A stretch of DNA of 60,566 nt from an uncultured Verrucomicrobiota bacterium. GTDB lineage: Bacteria; Verrucomicrobiota; Verrucomicrobiia; Opitutales; Opitutaceae. The position numbers and the translations under genes were made by a program. The notes under the pieces are model-generated. The model ran no database searches and was not told the DNA's origin. It worked only from the letters and a program-made list of their open reading frames with translations. The stretch is from the NCBI GenBank assembly GCA_903904685.1, contig CAIVDS010000043.1:1-60566 (forward strand). Reading direction: 5' to 3'. Below, piece after piece: positions 36,029 through 45,164 of the stretch (its first letter is position 1; every line of letters begins with the position of its first letter).

Positions 36029-36137
36029 GGATGGGTGTATCCAGATATTTTATCAGGAAAGTGAAATTATGGGCAAGCGGGAGACAGGATAGGGATTATC
36101 AACGAATGCTGCGAAATAAAATGACGGCGAATACCAA

Positions 36138-36290
36138 GTGAACGAACGCGAAATAACATCAGGCGAGTTTCTCGCAATGGGTGATGATGCGATGGCCGTC
36201 GAAGAGCTTGAGGAGGTGATTTTCTATTCAATGCCGGAGTTTGAGGCGTTCGGTCGCATATGCGGCGTGTCACGGAGGTTTTTAGAATAA
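36138..36290 (+). CDS. Possible 50-aa acidic peptide
   Basis: GTG-initiated open frame (MNEREITSGEFLAMGDD ... FGRICGVSRRFLE) in the 356-bp interval between the alpha-galactosidase and pnp. The composition is protein-like (acidic, balanced hydrophobics), but there is no Shine-Dalgarno sequence and no recognised family. It could be a remnant of a longer gene. The rest of 36029-36384 holds the presumed alpha-galactosidase promoter and the pnp terminator. Confidence 0.25.
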   Translation: MNEREITSGEFLAMGDDAMAVEELEEVIFYSMPEFEAFGRICGVSRRFLE

Positions 36291-36332
36291 ATCGAAATCT
36301 TTGTATCTGTTTTACGGTTTGTTCGTAGGCAT

Positions 36333-36363
36333 AAAAAAGCCACAGCGGTTAGGCTGCGGCTTT
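36333..36363 (-). terminator. Intrinsic terminator of pnp
   Basis: On the minus strand, GCCGCAGC, short loop CTAACC, GCTGTGGC, then TTTTTT, 20 bases past the pnp stop. One G-T wobble in an 8-bp stem. Confidence 0.85.
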
Positions 36364-36384
36364 GAAGTTTAGCTAGCGGAGTGA

Positions 36385-38577
36385 TTAGGCGACCGGAGCT
36401 TCGGCGGCTGGAGCGCCGTTTTGGGCTTCGAGTTCCTTCATGGCGGCTTTGCGGGAGAGACGGACCTTGCCGGAGCGCTCGTCGATACCGATGCACTTGA
36501 CGGTGATGCTGTCGCCCATCTTGACGACATCCTCGGTGCGGCGGACACGGAAGTCGGCCAACTCGGAGATGTGAACAAGACCTTCCTTGCCTGGGAGGCA
36601 TTCGACGAAGGCGCCGAAGTCCTTCACGCCAGTGACGCGACCGGTGTAGATTTTCCCATTCTCGATGGGAACGCCGCCATCGCGGCCACCACCGCCACCA
36701 CCGCAGAGGTTGTCGATCTCTTGGATCGCACGGTTCATGGCTTCGCCGTTGTTCGAATAGATGAATATCTTGCCGGAGTCGGCATCGGAGATATCGATCT
36801 GCGCGCCCGTCGTCTCGGTGATGCGGCGGATGGTCTTACCGCCGGGTCCGATGAGCAGGCCGATCTTTTCGGGATCGATCTGGATCGTCTGGATGCGGGG
36901 AGCGTAGGTGCTGAGGTCTTTGCGGGGAGCTGGAAGCGCGCCGAGCATGGTCTTCAGTATCTCGACGCGGGCCTCGCGGGCCTGATGGATGGCGGTCTTG
37001 GCGATCTCGAAGGGAAGACCGTTGATCTTCAGGTCGAGCTGGAAGCCGGTGATGCCCTTGGTGGTGCCGGCGACCTTGAAGTCCATGTCGCCGAAATGGT
37101 CTTCCTCACCGATGATGTCGGTGATGGTGGTCCACTTGGTGATGGCGCCGTCGGTATTCTCGGTCATGAGGCCGACGGAGATGCCGGCGACGGGGGCGAT
37201 GATGGGCACGCCGGCGTCCATGAGGGAGAGGCAGCCACCGCAAATCGAGGCCATCGAGGTCGAGCCGTTGGATGCCATGATCTCGGAGACGACGCGGATG
37301 GAGTAGGGGAACACGTCCTCGGGCGGGAGCACGGGAACGAGGGAGCGTTCGGCGAGGGCGCCGTGGCCGATCTCGCGGCGACCGGGGCTGCCGAAGCGGC
37401 CCGTCTCACCGACGGAGAACGGAGGGAAGTTGTAGTGGAGGATGAAGCTCTTGGACTTCACGCCGCCGGTTAGGGCGTCGAGGGACTGGGCTTCCTTGGT
37501 CGGCCCGAGGGTCGTGATGACGAGGCCCTGGGTGTCGCCGCGCTGGAAAAGGGCGGAACCGTGGACGCGGGGGAGGACGTTGACCTCGGCGCTGATCTTC
37601 CGGAGGGAGAGGGCGGTGCGGCCGTCGGCGCGGACGCCACGGGCGAGGACGGTCTGGCGGTAGGCTTTGTATTGGAGGTCTTCGAAGACGACGTTGAGGT
37701 CGACATCGGTGAACTTGCCGTCGCCGAGTTCGGCGAGGAGGGCGGTCTTGGCCTCTTCCTTGAGCTTCTTAACGTTGGCGGAGCGGACGTTCTTCTCGAA
37801 GCCGAAGATGGCGGCGGAGACGCGCTCGGCGGGGACGACGCGCTCGATGATGGCGCGGGCCTCGGCGGTGGCGCCGACGAGAGGGAACACGGACTTGGGC
37901 TTGCCGCAGAGGGCGACGAGTTCCTTGATGCCGCGGATGATCGGCTGGATGGACTGGTGGGCGAAGGAGAGGGCCTCGATGAAGCGGTCTTCGGGGATCT
38001 GGTCGGCGGAGCCCTCGATCATGAGCATGTCCTTCTCGTTGCCCACATAGATGAGGTCGAGCGAGCTGCTGAACATCTGCTCGATGGTCGGGTTGGCGAT
38101 GAACTGGCCGTCGATCTCGGCGACGCGGACGGCGGCGATGGGCCCGTTCCACGGAATGTCGGAGATGGCGAGGGCGGCGCTGGCGCCGTTGACCATCGGG
38201 ATGTCGGCTTCGTTGATCTGGTCGGCGGAAAGGAGCTGGCCGACGATCTGGACCTCATTCAAGAACCCTTCGGGGAAGAGGGGGCGGCAAGGACGGTCGC
38301 AAAGGCGGGAGGTGAGGATTTCCTTTTCGGAAGGACGACCCTCGCGTTTGAAGTAACCGCCGGGGAAGCGACCGGCGGCGGCGTATTTCTCACGGTAATC
38401 GACGGTGAGGGGGAAGAAGTCCTGGCCGGGCTTCATCGTTTGGGCGACGGAGGCGGCGACAAAGACGTTGGTCTCACCGACGGCGACGTTGACCGCGCCG
38501 GAGGCGAGGGCGGCGATGGAGCCGGTGGAGAAGGTGATCCCGAGTTCGGGCACCGTGACGGTATATTTCTGATTCAT
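36385..38577 (-). CDS. pnp: Polyribonucleotide nucleotidyltransferase
   Basis: 3'-5' phosphorolytic exoribonuclease of the RNA degradosome. The 730-aa product has two RNase PH domains (first with [34 protein letters not shown], second with the [25 protein letters not shown] core), followed by KH ([25 protein letters not shown]) and S1 ([38 protein letters not shown]). Full length. Located after rpsO, the conserved order; the leader between them contains a strong hairpin. Confidence 0.97.
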   Translation of the reverse strand: MNQKYTVTVPELGITFSTGSIAALASGAVNVAVGETNVFVAASVAQTMKPGQDFFPLTVDYREKYAAAGRFPGGYFKREGRPSEKEILTSRLCDRPCRPLFPEGFLNEVQIVGQLLSADQINEADIPMVNGASAALAISDIPWNGPIAAVRVAEIDGQFIANPTIEQMFSSSLDLIYVGNEKDMLMIEGSADQIPEDRFIEALSFAHQSIQPIIRGIKELVALCGKPKSVFPLVGATAEARAIIERVVPAERVSAAIFGFEKNVRSANVKKLKEEAKTALLAELGDGKFTDVDLNVVFEDLQYKAYRQTVLARGVRADGRTALSLRKISAEVNVLPRVHGSALFQRGDTQGLVITTLGPTKEAQSLDALTGGVKSKSFILHYNFPPFSVGETGRFGSPGRREIGHGALAERSLVPVLPPEDVFPYSIRVVSEIMASNGSTSMASICGGCLSLMDAGVPIIAPVAGISVGLMTENTDGAITKWTTITDIIGEEDHFGDMDFKVAGTTKGITGFQLDLKINGLPFEIAKTAIHQAREARVEILKTMLGALPAPRKDLSTYAPRIQTIQIDPEKIGLLIGPGGKTIRRITETTGAQIDISDADSGKIFIYSNNGEAMNRAIQEIDNLCGGGGGGRDGGVPIENGKIYTGRVTGVKDFGAFVECLPGKEGLVHISELADFRVRRTEDVVKMGDSITVKCIGIDERSGKVRLSRKAAMKELEAQNGAPAAEAPVA

Positions 38578-38891
38578 TATCTTTTCTTTCGGTTTGCGTG
38601 TCGCGGATAGGAAGAGCGGTTCAGCGACACGCGGCTGAAGGGCTCGGGGGTTAAGACGACAGGCCAGCCATAGAGAGGCGGGCTGACCACGCGGGGCGCG
38701 GGTCGTCGTAAAGGGTTAAAGCTGTTGGAAGAACGGGTGACCCGTTTCGCATCCTCGTCTTGGACGAGAGATTCCCGTTTGCCGTCGCGGTTGTTAAAAC
38801 CTGAAGGCAAACGGAAATGTCCCGGTCGTCGCCGAGTGTCAGAAAGACAACGGGCGACCCCCGGATGGGGTCGCCCGTGTTGCAAAGTGGG
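38578..38891. other. rpsO-pnp intergenic leader
   Basis: 314 bases without a gene. It holds the hairpin at 38851-38877 and the pnp 5' leader. In other bacteria this region carries an RNase III site and pnp autoregulation; here I can see only the hairpin and no clear second structure. Confidence 0.4.
38851..38877 (-). terminator. Strong hairpin after rpsO
   Basis: Minus strand CGGGCGACCCC, ATCC loop, GGGGGTCGCCCG: an 11-bp GC-rich stem starting 14 bases past the rpsO stop, followed by a broken T-run (TTGTCTTTC). It may terminate partially or act as a processing/stability element upstream of pnp. Confidence 0.75.
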
Positions 38892-39155
38892 TTACTTGCG
38901 GAGACTTAACTTCTGCAGAAGTTCATTATACTTTGGCAGGTTGTGGCGCTTGAGATAGTCGAGCAGCTTGCGGCGGCGGGAGGCCATTTGGAGGAGACCA
39001 CGGCGGCTGTGGAAATCCTTGCGGTGCGTGCGCAGATGCTCGGTCAAGTGATTGATGCGAGCGGTGAGCAGCGCGACCTGGACCTCGGACGAGCCGGTGT
39101 CTGTGTCGTGGATTTTGTATTCGGAGATGATTTCGGGTTTTGCGATCGTTGACAT
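38892..39155 (-). CDS. rpsO: 30S ribosomal protein S15
   Basis: Primary 16S rRNA binding protein of the central domain. 87 aa with the family signature [50 protein letters not shown]. Start at ATG 39153-39155 ([16 protein letters not shown]); the 27 codons of open frame upstream are leader sequence. Confidence 0.98.
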   Translation of the reverse strand: MSTIAKPEIISEYKIHDTDTGSSEVQVALLTARINHLTEHLRTHRKDFHSRRGLLQMASRRRKLLDYLKRHNLPKYNELLQKLSLRK

Positions 39156-39394
39156 GGTTGTATGATGGAGTTGCACAACTATAGGGAGCCCTTGCAGGCC
39201 CCGTGCCACCCGCTTGCGACGTGGGGTAAACCACACCGTTGGCCGGCAGCACCGTTATAATCCGGCGGAATGCCAGACTAGTCATGGTGGAACCCCGTAA
39301 CCGACGGAGTTTCACTAACGCAAGGGGCTACGTTCCAGAATCCGAGGACAGCGCGCAAGCGTTTTTTTGAAAATTGTCGCAGGCGGTCGGCAGG

Positions 39395-39781
39395 TCAGCC
39401 GGCGCGGACATTGATTTCTCGGACGTGGCTGCAACCAGGGAGGTTGCGGATGCGTTCGACGATGGTCTTGCGGTGCATGAACAATTCGTTGCGCACGACG
39501 GCGTGGCCGGCGAGCACGGCGAGGCGGCAACGGGGATCGATTTGCGCGGCATGCGAATAATGGGCGTTGGCGGGGCCGACGATCTCCGTCCAGTGATCGC
39601 GGATGGTTTGTTCGGGCGAGGCGCGGCCGACCTGGTATTGAACCATCAACTCCTCGACGAGATTGCCGAGTGCCTTGGTCGGGCGCTTTTTCATGCGCGC
39701 CGGGGTGTCGTCGGGGAGACGGCGAAGGGCAGCTATTAGTTTTTCTGCCTGAAACGAGAAGGATGCGGGGTCCGTCGCCAT
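39395..39781 (-). CDS. DUF721 (DciA-like) protein
   Basis: 128 aa with the DUF721 core: 'ALGNLVEELMVQYQVG', 'IRDHWTEIVGPANAHYSHAAQI' and 'RLAVLAGHAVVRNELFMHRKTIVERIRNLPGCSHVREINVRAG'. The family includes DciA, a loader or recruiter of the replicative helicase in bacteria without DnaC. Start at ATG 39779-39781, leaving a 38-base gap after oppC; a longer frame would overlap oppC. Confidence 0.8.
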   Translation of the reverse strand: MATDPASFSFQAEKLIAALRRLPDDTPARMKKRPTKALGNLVEELMVQYQVGRASPEQTIRDHWTEIVGPANAHYSHAAQIDPRCRLAVLAGHAVVRNELFMHRKTIVERIRNLPGCSHVREINVRAG

Positions 39782-39819
39782 GGGAAAGAGCATTAAACGG
39801 GAGGACGGGGCATTCCACG

Positions 39820-40728
39820 TCAATCTTTCGAAGACTGGACATCAAGCGCGTCTCGCAAGCCGTCGCCGAGGAAATTCAGCGAGAACAGCGTGAGTGAGAA
39901 CACGCTTCCGGGGAAGATCAGCAACCAGGGATATTCTTCCATGCGTTCCGCGCCGTCCTTGATGAGCACGCCCCAAGAACTCATCGGCGGCTGCACGCCG
40001 AGACCGAGGAAACTGAGGAAAGCCTCCAGCAACATGACAGCGGGGATCGTGAGCGTGGTATAAACGATGATCGGTCCAAGGATGTTGGGGATCATGTGGC
40101 GGAAAATAATGCGGCGCCGCCCGAAGCCGAGCGAGCGGGCGGCCTCGATGTATTCCATGCGCTTGATGGCCATGATCTGGCTGCGGACGATCCGCGCCAT
40201 GGTCAGCCACTCGACTGCGCCGATGGCAAAGAAGAGCAGAAATATATTTCTCCCGAAGAATACCATGAGCAGGATGACGAAGATCGTGAAGGGCAGTGCG
40301 TAGAGAATATCAACGATGCGCATCATGACCGCGTCGAGTTTTCCGCCAAAGAAGCCGGCAATCGCTCCGTAGGTGACGCCGATAGTCAACGCGACCGAGG
40401 TGGCGACGAGGCCGACCATGATGGAGATGCGTCCCCCGTAGAGCAGGCGCGCAAACAGGTCGCGTCCGAGTTGATCGGTGCCCATCCAGTGGGCGGTGCT
40501 GGGCGGGGCGAAGGTATTATAGAGATTCTGGGATTGGTAGTCATTGTGCATGACCCACGGACCGATGGCGCACAGCACGGCGAGAATGATGAGCATCGCG
40601 CCACCGAAGACGGCGGGTTTGTTTCTGCTCAGGCGGTGCCAGGCGTTTCTCCACGGCGAGATGCCTTGTTCAAGCTGCAGGGCGGCGGCCTCGGTGGAGA
40701 GCAATTTTTCGGGTGACGGCGAGAGCAT
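39820..40728 (-). CDS. oppC: Peptide/nickel-type ABC transporter permease (OppC/DppC family)
   Basis: 302 aa. N-terminal cytoplasmic stretch, first helix AVFGGAMLIILAVLCAIGPWV, an extracytoplasmic loop with HWMGTDQLGRDLFARLLYGGRIS (OppC signature) and the EAA loop EAARSLGFGRRRIIFRHMIPNILGP that contacts the ATPase. About six helices in all. It works with the OppB-type permease 9 bases upstream. Substrate inferred from family only: oligopeptides or similar. Confidence 0.92.
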   Translation of the reverse strand: MLSPSPEKLLSTEAAALQLEQGISPWRNAWHRLSRNKPAVFGGAMLIILAVLCAIGPWVMHNDYQSQNLYNTFAPPSTAHWMGTDQLGRDLFARLLYGGRISIMVGLVATSVALTIGVTYGAIAGFFGGKLDAVMMRIVDILYALPFTIFVILLMVFFGRNIFLLFFAIGAVEWLTMARIVRSQIMAIKRMEYIEAARSLGFGRRRIIFRHMIPNILGPIIVYTTLTIPAVMLLEAFLSFLGLGVQPPMSSWGVLIKDGAERMEEYPWLLIFPGSVFSLTLFSLNFLGDGLRDALDVQSSKD

Positions 40729-40737
40729 GGGGGAGGC

Positions 40738-41658
40738 TTATTCGAACTTCAGTTTCGGGTTGAGCCACACCTGTACCACATCGACCACGAGATTCAGGGT
40801 CACGATCAGAACGGCGTAGAGGATGACCGTGCCGAGCACGAGGGTGTAGTCGCGGTTGAAAGCGCTGTTCACGAACTCGCGACCGAGACCGGGGATTTGA
40901 AAAATCGTCTCGATCACGAAAGATCCGGTGAGGATACCGGCGATGGCCGGCCCGAGATAGGAAACCACTGGCAGCAACCCGCCGCGCAGCGCGTGGCGGA
41001 AGATAATGCGCAGCTCCGACGCGCCCTTGGCCCGGGCGGTGCGGATGTAATCTTGGTTTAGAACTTCGAGCATGCCGCCGCGAGTGAGCCGGGCGATGTA
41101 GGCCGCATAAACAACGCCGAGTGTGAGCGACGGCAGGATGCGATCTTGCCAGTTATACCAACCGGAGGCGCTGAACCAACCGAGGTGAATCGCCAGCCCC
41201 AATACCAAAAGCGGTCCGAGCACAAAGGTGGGAACGCAAATGCCGATCATCGCAAAGGAGGAGGCCGCATGGTCGATGAACGAATTCCGTTTCACCGCCG
41301 CGAGAATGCCGGCGGTGAGACCGAAGACGAGTGCGATAGTGAGCGATAGAAGGCCAAGCTCAATGGAGGCGGGCAGTTTATCCGCGATGATTTCGTTGAC
41401 GGTTCGGTTGGCGTATTTGGTCGAACGGCCAAGGTCGCCGTGAATCAGGATGCTGTCGAGGTAGTTGAGATATTGGCGATGCAGAGGCAGATTCAGGCCG
41501 TAGTAGGCCTCAAGGTTACGCTTGATTTCAGGCGTGGTGGCCTTTTCTCCGTCAAACGGTCCACCGGGCACGAAACGGACCATGAAAAACGTGGCCGTTA
41601 TGATGATGAAGAGAACTGGGATCGTCTCCAGAAGACGACGGACGATGAAACGAAGCAT
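40738..41658 (-). CDS. oppB: Peptide/nickel-type ABC transporter permease (OppB/DppB family)
   Basis: 306 aa with the N-terminal OppB hallmark MLRFIVRRLLETIPVLFIIITATFFMVRFVPGGPF, the segment 'YYGLNLPLHRQYLNYL ... GDLGRS', and the EAA-type loop IRTARAKGASELRIIFRHALRGGLLPVVSYLG. Start at ATG 41656-41658; the upstream open frame is not family-like. Cotranscribed with oppC. Confidence 0.92.
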   Translation of the reverse strand: MLRFIVRRLLETIPVLFIIITATFFMVRFVPGGPFDGEKATTPEIKRNLEAYYGLNLPLHRQYLNYLDSILIHGDLGRSTKYANRTVNEIIADKLPASIELGLLSLTIALVFGLTAGILAAVKRNSFIDHAASSFAMIGICVPTFVLGPLLVLGLAIHLGWFSASGWYNWQDRILPSLTLGVVYAAYIARLTRGGMLEVLNQDYIRTARAKGASELRIIFRHALRGGLLPVVSYLGPAIAGILTGSFVIETIFQIPGLGREFVNSAFNRDYTLVLGTVILYAVLIVTLNLVVDVVQVWLNPKLKFE

Positions 41659-41742
41659 GGGAAAAGGTGAGATCTCCGAATGCCGAAGGCGACGGGAAAG
41701 CCAAATACTTTCCCAACGTTGGTCTCGCACGGATTATCTGGA

Positions 41743-42327
41743 TTAAGCGGAGCGTGGGCGACTGGGGGATTCTGGTCGCGTGAGTTGTTCGATCAACGCG
41801 GCGAAGCGTGGGTATTGCTTCTGCAACTCGTCGCGGTAGCCGATTTCACAGTCTTCATACTCGAACCCTGGGGCGAGCGTGTTGCCAAAAAACGAATAGA
41901 CGGCGGGGTGGTTGCACAGCGGACGTGACCCCTGCCAGACACCTCGTGGGACGGTGAATTGCGGATGCTGGCCGCCAAGTGCATCGGGGCCGATGATCAC
42001 GATCTCCCCGTGTCCGTCGGGATGCAGCAGAAGCATCTCGATCGGGTCGCCGCCGTAGAAATGCCAGATCTCGTCGGTCGCCAGTTTGTGGAGAGCCGAA
42101 AAGTCCACGCGGGTTTCCAGTGCGCAAATGGCTGAGCCAGCCAAGCGGACGCCGTGGTAGCGGGATGGGAGTGCGCCGACCGGGAGGGAGTCGGTGCTCT
42201 TATAGGTCACGCTGAACCACGGTCCCTCCACCGGGATTTTCTGCATATTGAAATGAGCGATGAGTTGTCCTGCCATGCCGCCGGGCGCGGTATCGGTTGG
42301 TTTGAACGATGTCGTTGCCATGGCCAT
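41743..42327 (-). CDS. Cupin_5/DUF985 family protein
   Basis: 194 aa. Cupin-type beta-barrel segments 'FSVTYKSTDSLP', 'SAICALETRVDFSALHKLATDEIWHFYGGDPIEMLLLHPDG' and 'QFTVPRGVWQGSRP ... YSFFGNTLAPGFEYEDCEIGYRDELQKQYP', typical of the DUF985 family (small-molecule epimerase/isomerase-like cupins of unclear activity). It lies between oppA (7-base gap) and oppB in the same direction, an uncommon insertion in a transporter operon. Confidence 0.8.
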   Translation of the reverse strand: MAMATTSFKPTDTAPGGMAGQLIAHFNMQKIPVEGPWFSVTYKSTDSLPVGALPSRYHGVRLAGSAICALETRVDFSALHKLATDEIWHFYGGDPIEMLLLHPDGHGEIVIIGPDALGGQHPQFTVPRGVWQGSRPLCNHPAVYSFFGNTLAPGFEYEDCEIGYRDELQKQYPRFAALIEQLTRPESPSRPRSA

Positions 42328-42334
42328 TCACCGG

Positions 42335-43948
42335 CTATTCGAGCCATACCTGCTTATAAGGATGATGATCGAGCAAGGTCGGATACCAACCCTTCACGGA
42401 AGGTTGGATGAGGAAAACGTGCGTGTAATAATAGATGGGGATGAGTGGCGCGTCCGCCATAAGCAAGGCTTCGGCTTTTTGAAAGAGCGCCAGTCGTTCG
42501 ACGTCGTCGGTGGTGCGGGCCGCCTGGTAGAGCAACTGGTCGTAGGTCGTGTTGCTCCAACCCGTGTGGTTGTTGCCGCTGTCGCTCGTCCAAACCGAAA
42601 GGAAGGAGGACGGATCGGCGTAGTCGCCTATCCACGACGAGCGCAAAAGTTGGAAATCGCCGGAGCGACGGGCGGCGAGCACGCTCTTGCCCTCCATGTT
42701 GAGCAGGCGCACGTCGAGACCTAAGTTGTCCTTCAACATGCCTTGGATGGCCTCGGCGATGAGGCGGTGATTGTCCGAGGTGTTGAGCAGAAGGTCGATG
42801 ACGGGAGCGCCCTTGCCTCCGGGATAGCCGGCTTCGGCGAGCAGGCGGCAGGCTTCGGGGATGTCGGTTTTTAAAACGGCGGCAGATGTGTAGCCGGCGG
42901 TGTTGGGTGGCGTGAAGGCGCCGGCGGGTTGCTGGCCGCCGTGAAGCACATTTTCGACGATCGATGAGCGGTCGATGGCGAGCGCGAGAGCTCGACGAAC
43001 CTTGGCTTCGTTGAGGAAGGGGCGGTTGACGTTGATGCTGTAATAATAGGTGCCGAGATATGGATCGATGCGGAGGAGTTCGGGATGGTCGTGGCGGTAG
43101 GCGTCAACTTTGCCGACAGGCAGTGCCTCGGTGATATGCAGTTGTCCGGAGCGGAAAGCTCTTTCCTCGGCGTTGATGTCCTCGATCGGATAGAAACGGA
43201 TGCCGTTGAGGTGAACGCGAGCGGCGTCCCAGTAGGTTGCCGATTTTTCGACCTCGATGCGCTGGCCGACGCGCCATTCCTTGAGTGTGAACGGGCCGTT
43301 GCCGACAAAGGTCGCTGGGAGGGTCCAGTGGTTGCCACGATTATAAACGGAACCATTTTTTTCGATGACGAATACTGGGACGGGCCACCAAACCCAGTGC
43401 TGGAGGAGTGAGAGGAAATAGGACGCCGGATGCTCCAGCGTGATGCGGACGGTTCGCTCGTCAGGGGTACTGAAGCCGACTTGGGAGAAGTCGGTGGTGC
43501 GGCCTTTGTTGAAAGCCTCGGCGCCTTGCACGATGTAGAGCATGCTGGCGTTGTCCGCCGCGAGTGACGGAGTCAGCACGCGCCGCCAAGAGGCGATGAA
43601 ATCACGAGCGGTAACGGGATGACCGTCAGACCAGCGGGCGTCGGCGCGGAGGTGAAAGGTGTAGGTGAGATTGTCGGGCGAGAGTTCCCAGCGCTCCGCT
43701 ACACCCGGCACGGGATGGAGGTCAACGGGGTCCTCGGTAACGAGGCCCTCGAAGAGTGCGGAGAGCACGGTGTGGTCGTTGGCGGTGGTGGCGAGCTGCG
43801 GATCGAGATCGGCGGGTTCAGGCCCCATGCCGCGATAAAGAACCTGCTCACGGTTGCCGCTGGCGACGGCGGTTTTACGCGGTGCGCAGGCGGTGAAACC
43901 GAGGATGGCTGCAAGAAGGCAAAGGAGGCGCAAAGATGAAAAAGCCAC
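42335..43948 (-). CDS. oppA: ABC transporter substrate-binding lipoprotein (SBP_bac_5, OppA/DppA type)
   Basis: 537 aa with a lipoprotein signal (MAFSSLRLLCLLAAILGFTAC, lipobox FTAC). The family 5 core includes 'GMGPEPADLDPQLATTANDHTVLSALFEGLV', 'WELSPDNLTYTFHLRADARWSDGHPVTARDFIASWRRVL', 'VGNGPFTLKEWRVGQRI' and 'VRRALALAIDRSSIVENVLHGG'. Delivers oligopeptides or related ligands to the OppB/OppC permease. No OppD/OppF ATPase is encoded nearby. Confidence 0.92.
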   Translation of the reverse strand: MAFSSLRLLCLLAAILGFTACAPRKTAVASGNREQVLYRGMGPEPADLDPQLATTANDHTVLSALFEGLVTEDPVDLHPVPGVAERWELSPDNLTYTFHLRADARWSDGHPVTARDFIASWRRVLTPSLAADNASMLYIVQGAEAFNKGRTTDFSQVGFSTPDERTVRITLEHPASYFLSLLQHWVWWPVPVFVIEKNGSVYNRGNHWTLPATFVGNGPFTLKEWRVGQRIEVEKSATYWDAARVHLNGIRFYPIEDINAEERAFRSGQLHITEALPVGKVDAYRHDHPELLRIDPYLGTYYYSINVNRPFLNEAKVRRALALAIDRSSIVENVLHGGQQPAGAFTPPNTAGYTSAAVLKTDIPEACRLLAEAGYPGGKGAPVIDLLLNTSDNHRLIAEAIQGMLKDNLGLDVRLLNMEGKSVLAARRSGDFQLLRSSWIGDYADPSSFLSVWTSDSGNNHTGWSNTTYDQLLYQAARTTDDVERLALFQKAEALLMADAPLIPIYYYTHVFLIQPSVKGWYPTLLDHHPYKQVWLE

Positions 43949-43964
43949 AGGCAGAAAAGCGGAG

Positions 43965-44444
43965 TCAAGCTTTTTGAATCAACGCCACGGCATGGGCGGC
44001 GATCGCCAAGCCTTGGCCGATCTGGTCGATGCCTTCGTTGGTCGTTGCCTTGAGGCCGATCTGCAACAGGTCGAGCCCGGTGGAGTGGGCGAGGGCTGCT
44101 TTCATCTCGGCGAGTCGCGGATAGAACTTGGGTTTCTCGGCAATGAGCGAGGCGTCGATGTTAACAATGCGCCAACCGCGCGAGGCCAGCTCGGCGGTGA
44201 CGCGTTGGAGCAGAATCTGCGAATCGATGTTTTTGTAGGCGAGATCGGTGTTCGGAAAAAAATGGCCGATGTCAGGCAGGGCGGCGGCTCCGAGCAGGGC
44301 GTCGCAAATGGCATGGGTTAGGCAGTCGGCGTCCGAATGTCCTTCGAGTCCGTAGTCGGTTTCGAAGCGCACGCCACCGAGCACCAGCGGACGTCCGCTC
44401 ACGATGCGGTGGATGTCGTAGCCGTGGCCAATGCGGAGGTTCAT
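43965..44444 (-). CDS. ispF: 2-C-methyl-D-erythritol 2,4-cyclodiphosphate synthase
   Basis: Fifth step of the MEP isoprenoid pathway. 159 aa with the zinc ligands in GHGYDIHRI and the EGHSDADCLTHAICDALLGAA block, and the C-terminal 'LQIGLKATTNEGIDQIGQGLAIAAHAV'. The start codon overlaps the ispD stop by 4 bases. Confidence 0.97.
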   Translation of the reverse strand: MNLRIGHGYDIHRIVSGRPLVLGGVRFETDYGLEGHSDADCLTHAICDALLGAAALPDIGHFFPNTDLAYKNIDSQILLQRVTAELASRGWRIVNIDASLIAEKPKFYPRLAEMKAALAHSTGLDLLQIGLKATTNEGIDQIGQGLAIAAHAVALIQKA

Positions 44445-45121
44445 GCCTGTTGTTGCGTCAGCAGATATTCAAACCACGGCAAGTCGGCAGGCGTGGTGAG
44501 CTTGGGGTTGGCGTGGGTGTTTTCCAGAAGGGCAACGGGGTATTTGAGCAGTTCTACGGCGGCGGCGTCGTCAGTGATGCGGAGTTTCTTTTTGGCGACC
44601 TTGGCGTAGGCGGCGACGATGAGGTCGCGGGCGAAGACTTGGGGTGTTTCCATGGCCCAGAGTTTATCGCGGTTCAGGGATTTTAGATGGCCGTCGTCGG
44701 AGTGTTTCTTGATCGTATCAGTGACGCGGTGGGCAAGCACGACGGCATCCTCGCGCAACACGATTTTATGGAGCGCGATGAGCTGATCAACACGAACGAA
44801 AGGCCTGGCACAGTCGTGAATAAAAACGGTTCCGATGTCGGGCGGGAGAGACGAGAGCGCTGCGGCCACCGAGTCCTGCCGCTCGCGTCCGCCGGGCACA
44901 AACAAGGCGGGTGTTGGCGCATAGGCGGAGAGTTCCAGCATTTGTTTTTGGTCGCGGTAAACGATGACGTAGAAATCGGCCACGCCGCTTTCCATGAAGG
45001 CGCTGGCGGAGTGCAAAAACAGCGGGCGGCCGCCAAGCGAGGCGAGGATTTTGTCCTCGACGGCGCCTTGCATGCGCTGGCTGCTGCCGGCGGCGAGTAG
45101 AATGACGGCGGTGCGTGGCAT
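44441..45121 (-). CDS. ispD: 2-C-methyl-D-erythritol 4-phosphate cytidylyltransferase
   Basis: Third step of the MEP pathway (MEP + CTP). 226 aa with the nucleotide loop VILLAAGSSQRM, 'FIHDCARPFVRVDQL', and 'KLWAMETPQVFARDLIVAAY ... ITDDAAAVELL'. Start at ATG 45119-45121, since a longer frame would overlap pyrF. Pair ispD-ispF is coupled. Confidence 0.97.
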   Translation of the reverse strand: MPRTAVILLAAGSSQRMQGAVEDKILASLGGRPLFLHSASAFMESGVADFYVIVYRDQKQMLELSAYAPTPALFVPGGRERQDSVAAALSSLPPDIGTVFIHDCARPFVRVDQLIALHKIVLREDAVVLAHRVTDTIKKHSDDGHLKSLNRDKLWAMETPQVFARDLIVAAYAKVAKKKLRITDDAAAVELLKYPVALLENTHANPKLTTPADLPWFEYLLTQQQA

Positions 45122-45164
45122 GGTGGGAGTAGTCAGAGTTGGAGATGAAAGTTGAGAGACGCTA

